Source: Farysia itapuensis (taxonomy: Eukaryota; Basidiomycota; Ustilaginomycetes; Ustilaginales; Ustilaginaceae). From it: a DNA stretch of 64,000 nt. A program made the translations under genes and the position numbers. Shown piece after piece: positions 16,132 through 27,493 of this stretch. The DNA lies in the NCBI GenBank assembly GCA_023212645.1, contig JALBYC010000009.1:1-64000 (forward strand), written 5' to 3'. Within the stretch, counting starts at the first letter, position 1. Every line of letters begins with the position of its first letter. Below the pieces are notes generated by a model, which saw nothing but the letters and a program-made list of their open reading frames with translations, was not told the origin of the DNA and made no database searches.

Positions 16132-18972
16132 ATGAGCGTCCTTGCTCCTCCGCCGTCACCAACACCCTCTACTTTCGAGGCCATGCTCTCCGATTCTGAC
16201 GTCAATATCGATCGGTCCAGGTCTGTCAAGTCTCTCAAACGCAAAGGGTCTGATTCCTACCACCCAATGACATCCTCGAGCGATGCTGAGAATCTTCCTC
16301 ATACTTCACATCTGAAATCGACCAAGGACAAGGACGAAAGCACACAAGATCGCCCAAACTCCCTTGCCGGTGCCCCTGCTGCTAAGAAGCCAAAGACGGC
16401 TGACGCGCTTCTTGTTGACCTCAAATACGGCAAGCTTGTTCTGAAGCAGAGACTCCTCAACTGGGCACTCACTATGCCTGTCATGAAGTCTATCATCGAG
16501 TTCCAGACCTTCTTGGCTCCCAAGGAGAAGCTGGATCAGATTCCACAAGATCATCTTCACGTGGTCGCCAGACTTGCTCAAGAAAGCGACAAGACATTGA
16601 CAGAGCTGGCCAAAGTCATCCGCAGTGCTTTGATGCCGGAAGCTGACCTGGGTTCGAGCGACAGTGATAGCGCGGCCCTCAACACGACTTCAACAAAGAA
16701 CAAACTCTCTCACATCACTGTGCAAAACGCTATCTTAGCTGTCGCAGAACGCAAGAACTACGGCGTTGATGCACGCTCGGTTGCTACGGACTCTTCAAAC
16801 CTTTCGGCCGATCAGTCGGTCCCACCAAACCTGCAATTGTGGCGTTGGGAGGTTAAGGACACTCAGATGCTGCCCAAAGAAAATCTAGAGAAGGCGATTT
16901 CGCGACGCAGAGAGCGTGAAGAAGCTGCAAGACATGCTCAGATTTGGTTTGCGAGACTGACAGACTCCGAACGTCAAGCCCTCCTCAACAGAGGTACCAA
17001 AACCAAGGTTCCAACCACTACTATCAAGGACCTTTTGCCAGCCCCGTCACTTCTCCCTGTGGCTCTGCCAGGCTCAAACGCCGTTCAAGCTATTGACGTC
17101 GACGACGATCAGGATGGCTCAGAGGCTGACACGGAGAAAGACCCGTTGGCCGAATCTGGCCCTTCCACGCCTTCTGCGCCCAAGAAGAGCAAGTCGTCTT
17201 CGGCCTCCTCTACACCAAAAATCAAAGGCACGTCTGAATTGTCTCCTCAGGACAAGCGAAAGCGCAAAGAGGCCGCAGAGCTTTCGCCCGAAAAGCTGCG
17301 AGAAAAGGAGGAGAGGGAAGCAGTCAAAGCTGAAAAGCTCAAAGCCAAGGAAGCCAAACGAGTGGAGCGCGAAGCAAAGGAGCTTGAGAAGATCAAGGCA
17401 AAGGAAGCTAGAGAAGCTGAGCAAAGGAAGCTCGAAGAGAGAAAGAAGCGACAAGCCAATTTCCTCACCTCGTTTGTCAAGAAGGCAGCTGCCTCCGGCA
17501 GTCCCACTAAAGCCACAGTCGGAAATTCGGCCACTGCACGAAGCCCCAGCAAGGAGCTTGAAAGCCAATCAGATTTTGACAAGACTTTTCTGCCCTGCCA
17601 ATACAAAGATCTGGCACCAATCAATAGGTTCCGTTCGCAGTCTGCTGTCGCCGTCAAGGAGTTGTCCATGGGGCAAGAAGGACTCTCGCGTCGAGACATG
17701 TTGGCAGACCTCCAGATGCGGACTTCCAATCTGCCTACGCTACTGTCTCAGAAGCAGCGCCGTGGCGTCCATCCACCAGTCTCTGTTCGAGACATCAAGC
17801 GTATTGTGACCGAGTCCGATGTTCTCGGTGGCAACGCACAAGAACGTGCCGAGAAAGCTTTGGACGTCCTTCAAGACCCCAGCAAGGTGCAGATAAAGCT
17901 ATTGCAATTTGAGAGCGATCGTCGACCGGGATGGTACGGCACGTGGACAAAGTCCACTAATCTCATTGGACCTTGTTGCCCTTTGGGTCAAGATCCTGTC
18001 TCGCTTGACTACTCTTACGACTCGGACGCCGAGTGGGAGGAAAGCGGTCAAGTGGAAGGCGAAGATGTTCAGGACGGCGAGGGCGAGAAAGACGACAGTA
18101 TTGCAGACTCGGACGACGATTCTGAGATGGACGACTGGCTCGTCGACGATCTCGAGGTCGAAGAGGAAGAAGATGTCCGCTCTTCTGCTCCCAATACACC
18201 TGTACTGGACAACAATGAGCCGATGGACGTTGACGACATCATTGAGGTGGACGAAAACGGTCAGCCTGTCGTTCGAAAAACCGCTTCGACTTCCTCCACG
18301 GCGAATACCAACATTCTGCACCCAAAGAAGAAGAAGAAGGTCAAGCTGCTAGGGCGACGGTTCGAAACGAAACTTGTGCCATTCTCGACCGGCCCACACT
18401 GGGAATCTGCGTTTGGCGACTGCGCTTACGACCACTTTTCCGGCTACAGAATCGAATTTCTCAACGATGCTTGCTTCGGTCTGGATCCATTTACATTCAC
18501 CTCTGCGATACAGTCAGAGGACCTGGTAGCAAGTACCGAGCTTCAGCCTCCCAGCGGAGACTGTACGCCGACAAAGTTGGCCGCGCGAAAAGCTGCACTA
18601 CCCGCGGGAGGCGTGTTGGCATCCCTGTGGGCAAACACTGTGCAAGAAGGAGACTCTGCCCCTTCGGGCAGTCCTGCTTCCCAGACTTCTCAGGCGCAGT
18701 CAGCTGGAAGCACGACATTCAAGCATCAAATCCCAGATGACGTGCTTCCGCACCTGCTCATCGGTATTGAGGGATCGACAAAGACGCGCGCCGGCTTGGT
18801 CGATGACCTGAAAGAAGTGCTCACGAAAGCTGGCAAATCTGCGTCGAAGAGCGCTATTGCAGAACGAATCACGGCGTACGCAAAGAAGGTGAAGCAAGAC
18901 AAGAGAGTCGGCCCGGCGTGGGTCATCAAGGACGAATACCGCAGTCTGATCCCAAGCAGTCAAGAGCACTGA
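16132..18972 (+). CDS. CAC1: chromatin assembly factor 1 large subunit (Cac1/Rlf2, CAF-1 p150)
   Basis: 946 residues from ATG 16132 (the codon just before it is GTG). CAF-1 deposits H3-H4 behind replication forks. Visible parts: a disordered basic N-terminus; a Lys/Glu/Arg-rich KER helix (about residues 370-440); directly after it RQANFLTSFVKK, which resembles but does not strictly match a PCNA-binding PIP box; the histone-binding domain LLQFESDRRPGWYGTW (about 590) with the acidic ED region YDSDAEWEE (about 628 onwards); and a C-terminal winged helix (about 865-943) typical for DNA binding. Domain order and length fit the family. It is divergent from the RFC subunit. Confidence 0.92.
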   Translation: MSVLAPPPSPTPSTFEAMLSDSDVNIDRSRSVKSLKRKGSDSYHPMTSSSDAENLPHTSHLKSTKDKDESTQDRPNSLAGAPAAKKPKTADALLVDLKYGKLVLKQRLLNWALTMPVMKSIIEFQTFLAPKEKLDQIPQDHLHVVARLAQESDKTLTELAKVIRSALMPEADLGSSDSDSAALNTTSTKNKLSHITVQNAILAVAERKNYGVDARSVATDSSNLSADQSVPPNLQLWRWEVKDTQMLPKENLEKAISRRREREEAARHAQIWFARLTDSERQALLNRGTKTKVPTTTIKDLLPAPSLLPVALPGSNAVQAIDVDDDQDGSEADTEKDPLAESGPSTPSAPKKSKSSSASSTPKIKGTSELSPQDKRKRKEAAELSPEKLREKEEREAVKAEKLKAKEAKRVEREAKELEKIKAKEAREAEQRKLEERKKRQANFLTSFVKKAAASGSPTKATVGNSATARSPSKELESQSDFDKTFLPCQYKDLAPINRFRSQSAVAVKELSMGQEGLSRRDMLADLQMRTSNLPTLLSQKQRRGVHPPVSVRDIKRIVTESDVLGGNAQERAEKALDVLQDPSKVQIKLLQFESDRRPGWYGTWTKSTNLIGPCCPLGQDPVSLDYSYDSDAEWEESGQVEGEDVQDGEGEKDDSIADSDDDSEMDDWLVDDLEVEEEEDVRSSAPNTPVLDNNEPMDVDDIIEVDENGQPVVRKTASTSSTANTNILHPKKKKKVKLLGRRFETKLVPFSTGPHWESAFGDCAYDHFSGYRIEFLNDACFGLDPFTFTSAIQSEDLVASTELQPPSGDCTPTKLAARKAALPAGGVLASLWANTVQEGDSAPSGSPASQTSQAQSAGSTTFKHQIPDDVLPHLLIGIEGSTKTRAGLVDDLKEVLTKAGKSASKSAIAERITAYAKKVKQDKRVGPAWVIKDEYRSLIPSSQEH

Positions 18973-19093
18973 CCGGTGTATATAAAATTAGCGAGCGAAC
19001 GTGTGTCAATATTGATCGAACATGCTCCTTTTCTTTTGGTAGTGCATACTGCATGATGTTGATTGGACGAGTGTGTTTGTGCGGGAGATATTT

Positions 19094-21013
19094 TTAGTAG
19101 AAAGCGCCATAGGTGCCACCCGCGGGGGGTTGTCGGTTGTACGACTGCCACGATGGTTGCTGTTGTTGCTGTTGTTGTTGCTGTTGTTGCCATTGCGGGG
19201 GAGCTGCGTAGGAGAGGCCTGGGATGGCGAAGTCGTCTGCGTTGGCGTTGGTGTGGGTGGTTGCGGGGTGGAGGGAGGGACCGGGTGTTTGGTTAGCACC
19301 GGTGGCAGCTGCGGGTGTGTGTGTTGGGATGAAGGAGCTATTGCCCAGTCCTGGGATGACAAAGTCATCGGATTCGGCTGGGTTGGTCCAACGGGTGTTG
19401 CCACCGGTCTGGAGGTTGGGGTAGGTGGTGCCCATGCCGAGACCTGCGTCGTGGCTGGGTTGCTGGGCGATAGAAGCGTCGGGACGTGCACGACTCCAGA
19501 AGCGCGTCATATGATCGTTGCTCCCCGAACACAAGAGGTGACCGAGTGGATGCCACTTTAGACTCCAGACGTTGCTCTCGTGTGCGGTCTCCATGCGTTC
19601 CAGCAGCATAGAGGCTGAACCGTAGCGAGACTCGCCGTTCAAGGTCGTCTTCACCCCCCCACCACCCGTAGCCTCTACGCCGTGCGAGGCGCACGACGAA
19701 AGATCCCAGAACAAGATACTACCCTCACTCCCGCCCGTGCACATCAGATTGTGGTGCGTGGGATGGAAGTCGAGACTGCACACTTCCTTGTTGTGGCCCC
19801 GAAGCGTGACCAGCTCGGCCATGTTGCGCAAATCATACACCTTGACCGTCTGATCGCGTGACGCCGTCGCTACCAGATTACAGTCGGGCGAAAAGTGACT
19901 CGCCTGCACCGTGTTCTTGTGCCCATGGAAGGTGGCCAGACATGTAGCAGTTCTCGGGTCCCAAAATTTGACCAGATTGTCCTTGCTTCCACTGACCAGC
20001 AGACCTTTGGTCGGATGCCAGTCGACGCACTTTACATCCCAACCGTGACCCTCGAGCGTGCGAATCTCACGTGCGCTGTCAAAATCCCAGATCTTGATCG
20101 TCGAGTCGTCTGCGCCCGAGACAAACTTGGAGTCGTCAGGCCCCCAGCTCAGACTGCGAACCGAGTCGGTATGCGCCTGGAAAGCTTGGAGAGTATTGAG
20201 GTTGTTTTGAAAGTACTTGATCGTTCCATTCTGGTCCGACGAGATGAGAAAGCTGCCACTCTTGGACCAAGCGAAGGATCGAACAGCCGAGTCGTGCGCC
20301 TGCATGATAGTTTCAAAGTTGAACGTAAGGCCGTTCCAGAGTGTGAACTCGCCCGAAGTGGAACCGGTGAGCACCCTTCGACCGTCAGGCATCCACACTA
20401 CAGTGTTGATGGGACAGCGGATCTTGTTGGTCGAGGTGTGAACGAGTTGCGTAGTAACACTCGTAGCCAGGTTGTCATATGCAGCTGCTGGCAGCATCCC
20501 CACAATCTGATGAGGAGAAGGGTAGACCATGCCTTTGAGCGCGTCGACCGGTCGTGAGTTTGTCTTGGTCAAAAGTCGATGTCTGTACGCAGGCAGAGCA
20601 CCCCAGTAATCAACAGTTCGACGTTGCATAAACTTCTTGAGCCTACGGCCTTCATAGCCCAGCAAGGTCGCAGCTTGCTGCGCTGCTAGTTCCTGCAGCG
20701 TTTTTGGGTCGGATTGAGGAGGACACGGCGGCTCTGAGACATGCTTTGTCGGCACCCATACTCGCTTCTTGTACGGCGTTGGCTTATTCGCATTCGGAAA
20801 CAGCCGAGAAGCTTCTTCATCCTCTGATTCTTCCAGAGTGTGTTTGGACGTAGATGCCAGAGGAGGTGTGGGAGACGAGCGTGACGGAGAAGAAGAGGTG
20901 CTCGCCTCGGCTTTTACCTCAGCCGCTAGACCAGGCGAAGCTGATTGGCGCTTTGCCAAGCCATTGGCTGGGTCGGCATCATGCTTTCGAGTGTCTGTTG
21001 CAACGGGCGCCAT
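19094..21013 (-). CDS. PFS2: polyadenylation factor subunit 2 (Pfs2/WDR33), WD40 protein
   Basis: 639 residues. Pfs2/WDR33 is part of the cleavage and polyadenylation factor and helps read the poly(A) signal. The N-terminus contains the family-specific RRTVDYWGALPAYRHRLL, followed by seven WD40 repeats (about residues 190-500), for example FVSGADDSTIKIWDF, LLVSGSKDNLVKFWD and LVATASRDQTVKVYDL. The C-terminal about 120 residues are disordered, with repeated DDFVIPGLG/DDFAIPGL motifs and an uninterrupted run of eleven glutamines near residue 610. Its 3' end converges on CAC1 with about 120 bases between stops. Confidence 0.93.
   Translation of the reverse strand: MAPVATDTRKHDADPANGLAKRQSASPGLAAEVKAEASTSSSPSRSSPTPPLASTSKHTLEESEDEEASRLFPNANKPTPYKKRVWVPTKHVSEPPCPPQSDPKTLQELAAQQAATLLGYEGRRLKKFMQRRTVDYWGALPAYRHRLLTKTNSRPVDALKGMVYPSPHQIVGMLPAAAYDNLATSVTTQLVHTSTNKIRCPINTVVWMPDGRRVLTGSTSGEFTLWNGLTFNFETIMQAHDSAVRSFAWSKSGSFLISSDQNGTIKYFQNNLNTLQAFQAHTDSVRSLSWGPDDSKFVSGADDSTIKIWDFDSAREIRTLEGHGWDVKCVDWHPTKGLLVSGSKDNLVKFWDPRTATCLATFHGHKNTVQASHFSPDCNLVATASRDQTVKVYDLRNMAELVTLRGHNKEVCSLDFHPTHHNLMCTGGSEGSILFWDLSSCASHGVEATGGGGVKTTLNGESRYGSASMLLERMETAHESNVWSLKWHPLGHLLCSGSNDHMTRFWSRARPDASIAQQPSHDAGLGMGTTYPNLQTGGNTRWTNPAESDDFVIPGLGNSSFIPTHTPAAATGANQTPGPSLHPATTHTNANADDFAIPGLSYAAPPQWQQQQQQQQQQQPSWQSYNRQPPAGGTYGAFY
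19157..19190. repeat. GTT/GCT trinucleotide repeat (poly-Gln in PFS2)
   Basis: A tract of TTG/CTG triplets on the plus strand, read on the minus strand as mixed CAA and CAG codons for the poly-Gln run of Pfs2. The mix of codons lowers but does not remove the chance of length variation. Confidence 0.8.
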
Positions 21014-21318
21014 TGTCGTTGTGGCTCAATGAGGAGGATGCGATGGTCTGGACAGATTAGAGATGGCCCAGCGCCCAGAATTCTTCGATCTGAAATTTGG
21101 GTCACGTCAAATCGGGAATTCAGCATATACCGATCAAGCAAAGCGCTCAGAAGTAGGTCGACACGAGCCAATTCTTCTCACAGCTCGCACCTATAACCAC
21201 TCGAGAAAAGGAAGCAGATTGAGAGATGAAGGTTTGCGGATTAACATGAAGGTGACCGATTGACATAGAACAGATAATGCGAGGGTGTGAGTGAGAGGAG
21301 ACAGCAAAGCGTGCCGTG
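21014..21318. other. intergenic: PFS2 promoter, cation transporter 3' end
   Basis: 305 bases between two minus-strand genes. No gene or clear element recognised. Confidence 0.35.
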
Positions 21319-23256
21319 TCAGATACCGCCGTGACCTGCGCCAGCGTTGACAGCGGCTGTGATGTGCTCGCCCAAGTTTGTGGCGACAGTGAAAGTCATG
21401 ACAAGGAGACTTTGCCCGACGACATCGACCATGCTCGATACGAAGGGCAGGCAGTAGATATCAGGATCGTAGTCTCGACTCCACAAGACTAGACAAATGA
21501 TATGTGCCAAATACAAAGCGAAAGCGTTGGCAACAGCTGATGCCGAAACGAAGCAGAGGACAAAGATCCAGCCGAACGTCATCTGACCGGTCAGTCGAAT
21601 GAGGAGAATGAAGGCAATCTTGATTGAGACGCCCATCGTGAGTAGGGAGAGCGGGACAAACCATCCTTCGATTGGTGGAATGCGGAGCACAGAGCCTAGC
21701 GAGCCAAAGAATCCACGCAAGCCAGGAGCATGGTAGCTCTTCGAAGCTGTGCGTAACATCTCCGAACCCTTGCCGGAATGCAGAGCAGTACTGATTCTGC
21801 TGGCAAAGATCGCAGCACATGCGCCCGGCAGCCCGCTGATCACCGGAGCCAACAGTCCGAATCCTTCGTACTTCTGAACAAAGTTGTCCAGTACGAGTCC
21901 AGCTCCGGATGAGACAAACATGGCGACCAGCAATGGTACCCATCCTGAAGTGAGCAGTTCTCGAACATATGCGTTTCGATATGTGGCGATGAAGCAAGCG
22001 ATGCACGCGGCCACAAGACCAGCCAAAATGACAGTGGCCAAGAAAGTGCCTTCGAAGTGTACCAGAGTCGAGGCCAGCAAGCCTAGGAGAGTGAGGGTGG
22101 TCAAATCCCCCAAGGACGCTGCGAGTGGAGAAGCAATGTTGTCCGGATTGGCGCCGGCGCGCCGTGCAATGACAACCAAGGCGCACATGAAAGAACCTAG
22201 AATAGCCGAGGAGAGGGAAGCGGACAGCATTCCTGTCGCGATGACGAGAACAAATTCGAAGTAGCCGTTGCGAAGGCGTAGCGTAGGGTCGACGGGTGGT
22301 TTGGGATGGTGATGTATAATGCGTCTTGGCTGCAAGGCAGCGGCAGACGGGAATGCTCTGCGTTTCTGTCGCATGGTGAGTGCAGAGAATGCGCTTTTGA
22401 CGATGCCACTGATAATGACACTTTCTGGAGTAGCAGAAGTTGGCGAATGCGGCTGATGAGATCTTTGTGGCGGAGGTGGAGTCTGCTCGCTTTGTGTTTC
22501 TGGCGTCAAGACTCCAAGTACAAAAGCCAAGATACCAGCGAAGAGGGAGACGATCAAGGCTTGCACCTGGAGGAGTGCCATGTTGCCCTTGATCAGAGTC
22601 TCTCGGGTTCTTCGAACGTCTAGCTCGCCGATGTTGGCGGACGTCGACATGCGCAGACTGAGATTCATCTCCAGATTTCCCTTCATGTTGAGCAGAATGG
22701 GGATTAAGATGAACAGTTTGTCGACCTTTTGAAAGACTGGCCATCTCGCAAGATGAACCAGCAGCTCGCCTGAAAACATGAGCGAGAGTAGACTGACGAT
22801 TAGTGTAGGCAGGGCCTCGCGGCCTATCTCCCAGAAACGCGCGAAAACAGACGAGGAAGCCTTGCGACGGAGGTGCGTCCCCCGCCGGTCAGTAAAGCCC
22901 CCAGCATCGACCACAGATACTCTTGATTCGTATTCGTCGACATTCGAAGCCGATGCAGAATCCAGACCAGCCTTGGGACTGAGATTATCTGAGCCAAAAA
23001 TGGTTGTGGTGGGAATGTTCCTGGACAAGGAGGAGGATGCACTTTCGTTGTCATCGTCGTCATCTGCGTAGTCGTTGGTGCGTATGCGCTGGACAGATTT
23101 GGTGTCCTGTATGTGGTCGGCAGAGGTGTTGTCGTCATCAGAGTCGCCCGTGTCGACTAGGGTGTGATGAGAAGCTTCGACATCGGCTGAGGTCTCATGC
23201 ATACTATGCGCCGAAATGCGCGACGTTGGTGTTGGGCGAGAGGGTGGATTGACCAT
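21319..23256 (-). CDS. SLC41/MgtE-type divalent cation (Mg2+) transporter
   Basis: 645 residues from the first ATG (23256); the frame is open for 48 codons more but without an ATG. Two MgtE integral-membrane domains are present. The first begins near VDKLFILIPILLNMKGNLEMNLSL in two parts (Pro/Leu and GNLE motif) and includes TGMLSASLSSAILG and RRAGANPDNIASPLAASLGDL. The second has VISGLPGACAAIFASRIS and FVSSMVDVVGQSLLV. Eukaryotic SLC41 proteins duplicate this bacterial domain and move Mg2+ across the plasma or organelle membrane. The N-terminal about 160 residues are acidic and Ser-rich, and about 90 residues of disordered loop lie between the first membrane segments. Exact ion is inferred from the family. 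Confidence 0.88.
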   Translation of the reverse strand: MVNPPSRPTPTSRISAHSMHETSADVEASHHTLVDTGDSDDDNTSADHIQDTKSVQRIRTNDYADDDDDNESASSSLSRNIPTTTIFGSDNLSPKAGLDSASASNVDEYESRVSVVDAGGFTDRRGTHLRRKASSSVFARFWEIGREALPTLIVSLLSLMFSGELLVHLARWPVFQKVDKLFILIPILLNMKGNLEMNLSLRMSTSANIGELDVRRTRETLIKGNMALLQVQALIVSLFAGILAFVLGVLTPETQSEQTPPPPQRSHQPHSPTSATPESVIISGIVKSAFSALTMRQKRRAFPSAAALQPRRIIHHHPKPPVDPTLRLRNGYFEFVLVIATGMLSASLSSAILGSFMCALVVIARRAGANPDNIASPLAASLGDLTTLTLLGLLASTLVHFEGTFLATVILAGLVAACIACFIATYRNAYVRELLTSGWVPLLVAMFVSSGAGLVLDNFVQKYEGFGLLAPVISGLPGACAAIFASRISTALHSGKGSEMLRTASKSYHAPGLRGFFGSLGSVLRIPPIEGWFVPLSLLTMGVSIKIAFILLIRLTGQMTFGWIFVLCFVSASAVANAFALYLAHIICLVLWSRDYDPDIYCLPFVSSMVDVVGQSLLVMTFTVATNLGEHITAAVNAGAGHGGI

Positions 23257-24265
23257 AGATCCTCTTTCTGTTAGCCAAGGATAGTGTTGACGGCCGAGAC
23301 GAGGGGAAAGCTGGGCAAGTGGAGGAGGAGTTGATTGAAAGCTAGGGCGAGAGTCGCTGCGCTGATCCCTGTCACCGTGTATGAGGGAGAGAAACGGCAA
23401 ATCACACGACGTGTAATGAAGACAAGTCGAAGACGAAGATGATATAGGTGAGCTATGTTGATGAGGAGGGTCGGTCGGTCGGCACCGGACTGCGAGTGTG
23501 AATGTGAATGAATGCTTTTGTTGTCAGTCTGAATTGCAAATTGAGCTATTCTGCTGGCGGGGGTGGCTTGAATGCATTTATCAGTGTGATAGTCAGTCTA
23601 GACGTGCAATTCTATCCGAATTGCTGGACCAGCTAGTCAGTTCTGGATCCGAGCTCGCTATCGCCCTCAAAACAAAAGTCCGCTCTGCCATGAATTTGCA
23701 GACCGTTTAAGCTTTTCTTTCTTTTTCATTTGGCCGAACTCGTGTCCACTCTGAAGCATGGCTAATGCATGTACGCCATGTCCGAACACAGCCGATCCCG
23801 ACCAATGAACTCGAGGCGTACCGGTCACACGATAGGTCCAGAGCAGAAATAAGCTTCCGACAGACCATTCCGACCGACGGCCAACTCTGATTCTGAAACC
23901 ATGCGGAATCCAATCTAATGAAACAAAGTTTCCCGCACCCGACGGAAGGACCACTGCAAGCTCTTCCCGACCATCGGTGCCCACCGGTACATCGGTAATC
24001 TGCCTGACACTGACACAACGGTTCGATCAGAACACTCGACAGCTCCTACAGAGCCTGGATGTGAGAATATCCTGGCAGATAGGATCGATCGGGACTTGAA
24101 CGTCCAGGAGACGCAACTCACGCAATACGCTCTCGATTCAGGTCTGCTACTTGGCTGTGCTTCGTCACGCTATGTCAGCCTTTTTCATCACAAACCGCTC
24201 AGCATCACAAGAATCAGGCTAGTAAAGTCTACAGCGACAAGTACAGAAGGGGTGCGCCACGCTTC
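23257..24265. other. intergenic: transporter promoter and TMA7 3' flank
   Basis: 1009 bases. Near 23470 the word GGTC repeats (GGTCGGTCGGTC). A 105-residue open frame on the minus strand (23667-23984) and a 103-residue frame beside it show no recognisable family and no codon pattern I trust. No RNA gene found. I see no supported gene. Confidence 0.35.
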
Positions 24266-25011
<746 letters not shown>

Positions 25012-25815
25012 CTAGTACCTGTGCTCGTTGGTGCTGTGCTGGTACTGGTATGGCTGGTGGTGGTCGTAGCGATCATGATCACCGTATGCGTCATACCCTG
25101 GTTCTGCGGCAGAGTTGTGATAGTCACTGGCGTTGGCACGCGTTTCGTATGGTGTTTCGTCTCTGGGCTCCCAGACCCCGCTATCACGAGGGTTCATCGG
25201 AATGTCTTGGTACGCCTTGGTGCTACGGAATGCCTCGCGCTGGTCTTTGCCGTACGCTCGTTGAGCAAAGAGCATGTAGAACTGCGTGAATGCCATCAAG
25301 ACAATGAGACCGGCCATGACGCCGGTCTGTACCCAGACAAAGATGTTGCAGATATCGTAGCCAGCAGCTTGGAAGGCGCTCTCGGTGAAGCTCGAGATCG
25401 ATGTTCCAGAAGAGCTTGAGGCAGGAAGATCAACGCCGTAGGTGGCGATGCATGTTTGCACGACCGATGATCGCTTGACTCCTGAGACAACCAAGAACGC
25501 AACTGCTGCTACAATCACGCACAAGGTGAGAACAAGGTTGATGCGAACGTAGACGTGGTACAGCGTTGGAGCCTGTCGTGCGATGGAAATAAGCCCAATG
25601 ATCTGCCATAGTAGCGTGATGAAGCCGAGTGCGGCAACGAGATCCTTAGACCAAGATGGGATAGCGCCCCTCGTCGCCACAATGGTAGGTGGAGCAAGCG
25701 CGCAGATGCCGACCGCCAAAGAAACCAGCGCGGTCTCGAGCACTAACAGGTATGCACCGACGTTGACTAGCGGCAGCCAGCAGCAGCAGAACTCCATTCC
25801 TCTTCCTCGACCCAT
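25012..25815 (-). CDS. four-TM hypothetical membrane protein with His/Tyr-rich tail
   Basis: 267 residues from ATG 25815; a non-conserved in-frame extension upstream was left out because the hydrophobic part begins right after MGRGRGMEFCCCWLPL. Four hydrophobic segments lie at about residues 12-38, 55-77, 85-110 and 152-180, with an extracellular Ser-rich loop between the third and fourth. The tail (about 190-267) is polar and rich in Tyr, His and Asp (for example DHDRYDHHQPYQY). The CCCW start suggests palmitoylation near the first membrane segment. No family name can be given; the layout resembles tetraspanin-like or MARVEL-like proteins but lacks their signatures. Confidence 0.7.
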   Translation of the reverse strand: MGRGRGMEFCCCWLPLVNVGAYLLVLETALVSLAVGICALAPPTIVATRGAIPSWSKDLVAALGFITLLWQIIGLISIARQAPTLYHVYVRINLVLTLCVIVAAVAFLVVSGVKRSSVVQTCIATYGVDLPASSSSGTSISSFTESAFQAAGYDICNIFVWVQTGVMAGLIVLMAFTQFYMLFAQRAYGKDQREAFRSTKAYQDIPMNPRDSGVWEPRDETPYETRANASDYHNSAAEPGYDAYGDHDRYDHHQPYQYQHSTNEHRY

Positions 25816-25969
25816 AATGATGTCCTTTGATGGTTGTAGGTGTGAGTGAAGCGGCAAGGTTACTGAACCATATGGTGTGAGCTGTAGCGCTGTAGAACCG
25901 GTGCACAGCAACACAGCCTTTCGGCTCAATTACAAAATTTTGGAATTTCAACCAACAGCCGCGCCGAAA

Positions 25970-27493
25970 TTATATTCGCGCATTCCAGCGTAAACCAGCG
26001 AGACGGTAGCGCAAGACGCCGACACTGACAGCTGAAATTAGACAAATGCATCCCATCACAAGCAGAGCTGGACGGTAAGCCTGTGTGCCGGAGGATGGTC
26101 CCCCGAATGCATCTAGCAGATAGCCAGCAATCGGTCCACCCAACGCAGAACCAAACGCCCTGGAAGAGGTCAACATTGACTAGAACGTAAATGCAGCAAA
26201 GTTCAGTAAACTTATCTTCGAAACAACCTCCTACAATGCCGTTGCCATTGTACATACTAATGTCAGAGCGATGTCTTGCAGACCAAATATGGCAGCATTG
26301 ACAGGGGGTTGCAATGAAAGCAAGGCGCCTGACGAGCTGCCATTGAGAATCATAGCGATCACGAGAGTAGCGAGCGAGTTTGAGACCGTCCAAATGGCTA
26401 GTATGGAGATACTTGAGAGCAGCAGAGCTAATAAAAGAGCAGTGACTGGCCCAATACGCGAGTCTGCCATTACTCCGAAGCCGATTCGACCCACTGCTGA
26501 GGCTAGATTGTAGGCTGCAACGAGCCAGGCCCCTGTACTCTTGCTCAGCCCTGCAGAAGTGGCGTAGGTTGGCAAGAAGAATGGCGGTACAAAGAGTGGG
26601 AAAGTCGCGAGCCCCGTGGCCAGCAGAAGTAGATTGAATCTGGCATCTCGAAAGAGCGAGAGTCGGAATGCTGCTTGAGATCTAGTTCGGCGATCCTTGT
26701 TGGGGATGAGCGCAAAACTTGCCGGGACGAGGAGCACGAAAGCCATAATACCAAAGATACGAACGGCCCACTCTAGGCCAACTTCAAGCGTGAGTTTGCG
26801 GAGGCTGAGAGAGCAAGCAGCTCCGCCGAGGCCAGAGGCGCTGTAGACAATGCCGGTCGCTAAAGCACGTTTCCGGACAAAGTAGGAAGCTGCGATCTGA
26901 TTGCTTGACCAGAAGACAACCGCATAGCCTGCTCCAAGAACAGATTGAGCTACGAAGAGCAGCGCCAAACTGTCAAAGCACCAGCTTGTTACAAAGTAGC
27001 CAATCGAGACCAAGAGAGCCCCTAGCAGTCCAGCCTTTTGATTACCAATTCGCAGCACGAGCTTGGTACAAGGAATGGCCAAGACCGGCATCTGTACAAC
27101 AGTCACGCTTGAGACCCAGCCCAGCACACTCGCTGAGGCAAAGCCACGCTGGATCAACTCGTCTTGGATGATACCGAATGAATAGATCAATCCCAGAGTT
27201 ACGAAAAAGAAGATGGAAGCAGCGGCGACAGTCAGCCACGCCAGCGCACCACCTTCTTGCTCGTTCGCTTGATCCGATGAGGTCAACACGTCTTGCCCCG
27301 AATCTCTTGTGAAGACCTGAGAGGCTCGCGCGGCAGAAGGGGTGTCTGAAAGTTCGTGCTCTTCAGGGTGAGGCTCGCGTCTGGAGTTTGCTTTTCCCGG
27401 GTTGGTAGCATGCCCGACTTGTTTCACGTTTACCATACTTGGCATCTTGTGTATGCCTGCGACTATTTCCGCGGGCGAGCGCACGTCGAGCAT
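25970..27493 (-). CDS. MFS transporter, monocarboxylate porter-like
   Basis: Two exons, 27493-26258 and 26179-25970, give 481 residues; the 78-nt intron (GTATGT donor, TAG acceptor) joins DIALTL to SMLTSSRAFGSALGGPIAG in frame and restores transmembrane segment 11. The protein has an about 85-residue polar N-terminus, then GALAWLTVAAASIFFFVTLG, typical of fungal monocarboxylate-type MFS carriers, and twelve hydrophobic segments. Loop motifs RKRALATGIVYSASGLGG and GRIGFGVMADSRIGP are as in that family. Substrate unknown; in fungi relatives move monocarboxylates, riboflavin or other organic acids. It is divergent from the secreted glycosidase-like gene. Confidence 0.85.

Noticed and set aside
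21461..22744. 427-codon minus-strand frame inside the cation transporter
   Set aside because: Shadow: Arg/His/Ser/Cys-rich with no membrane pattern, while the overlapping frame has MgtE motifs.
23257..23400. 48-codon N-terminal extension of the SLC41-type transporter
   Set aside because: The frame is open but contains no ATG; it would need a non-ATG start or an upstream exon, for which no splice site was convincing.
23667..24018. Two overlapping minus-strand frames of about 105 codons upstream of the cation transporter
   Set aside because: No motif, no hydrophobic or charged pattern of a real protein, and they overlap each other in different frames.
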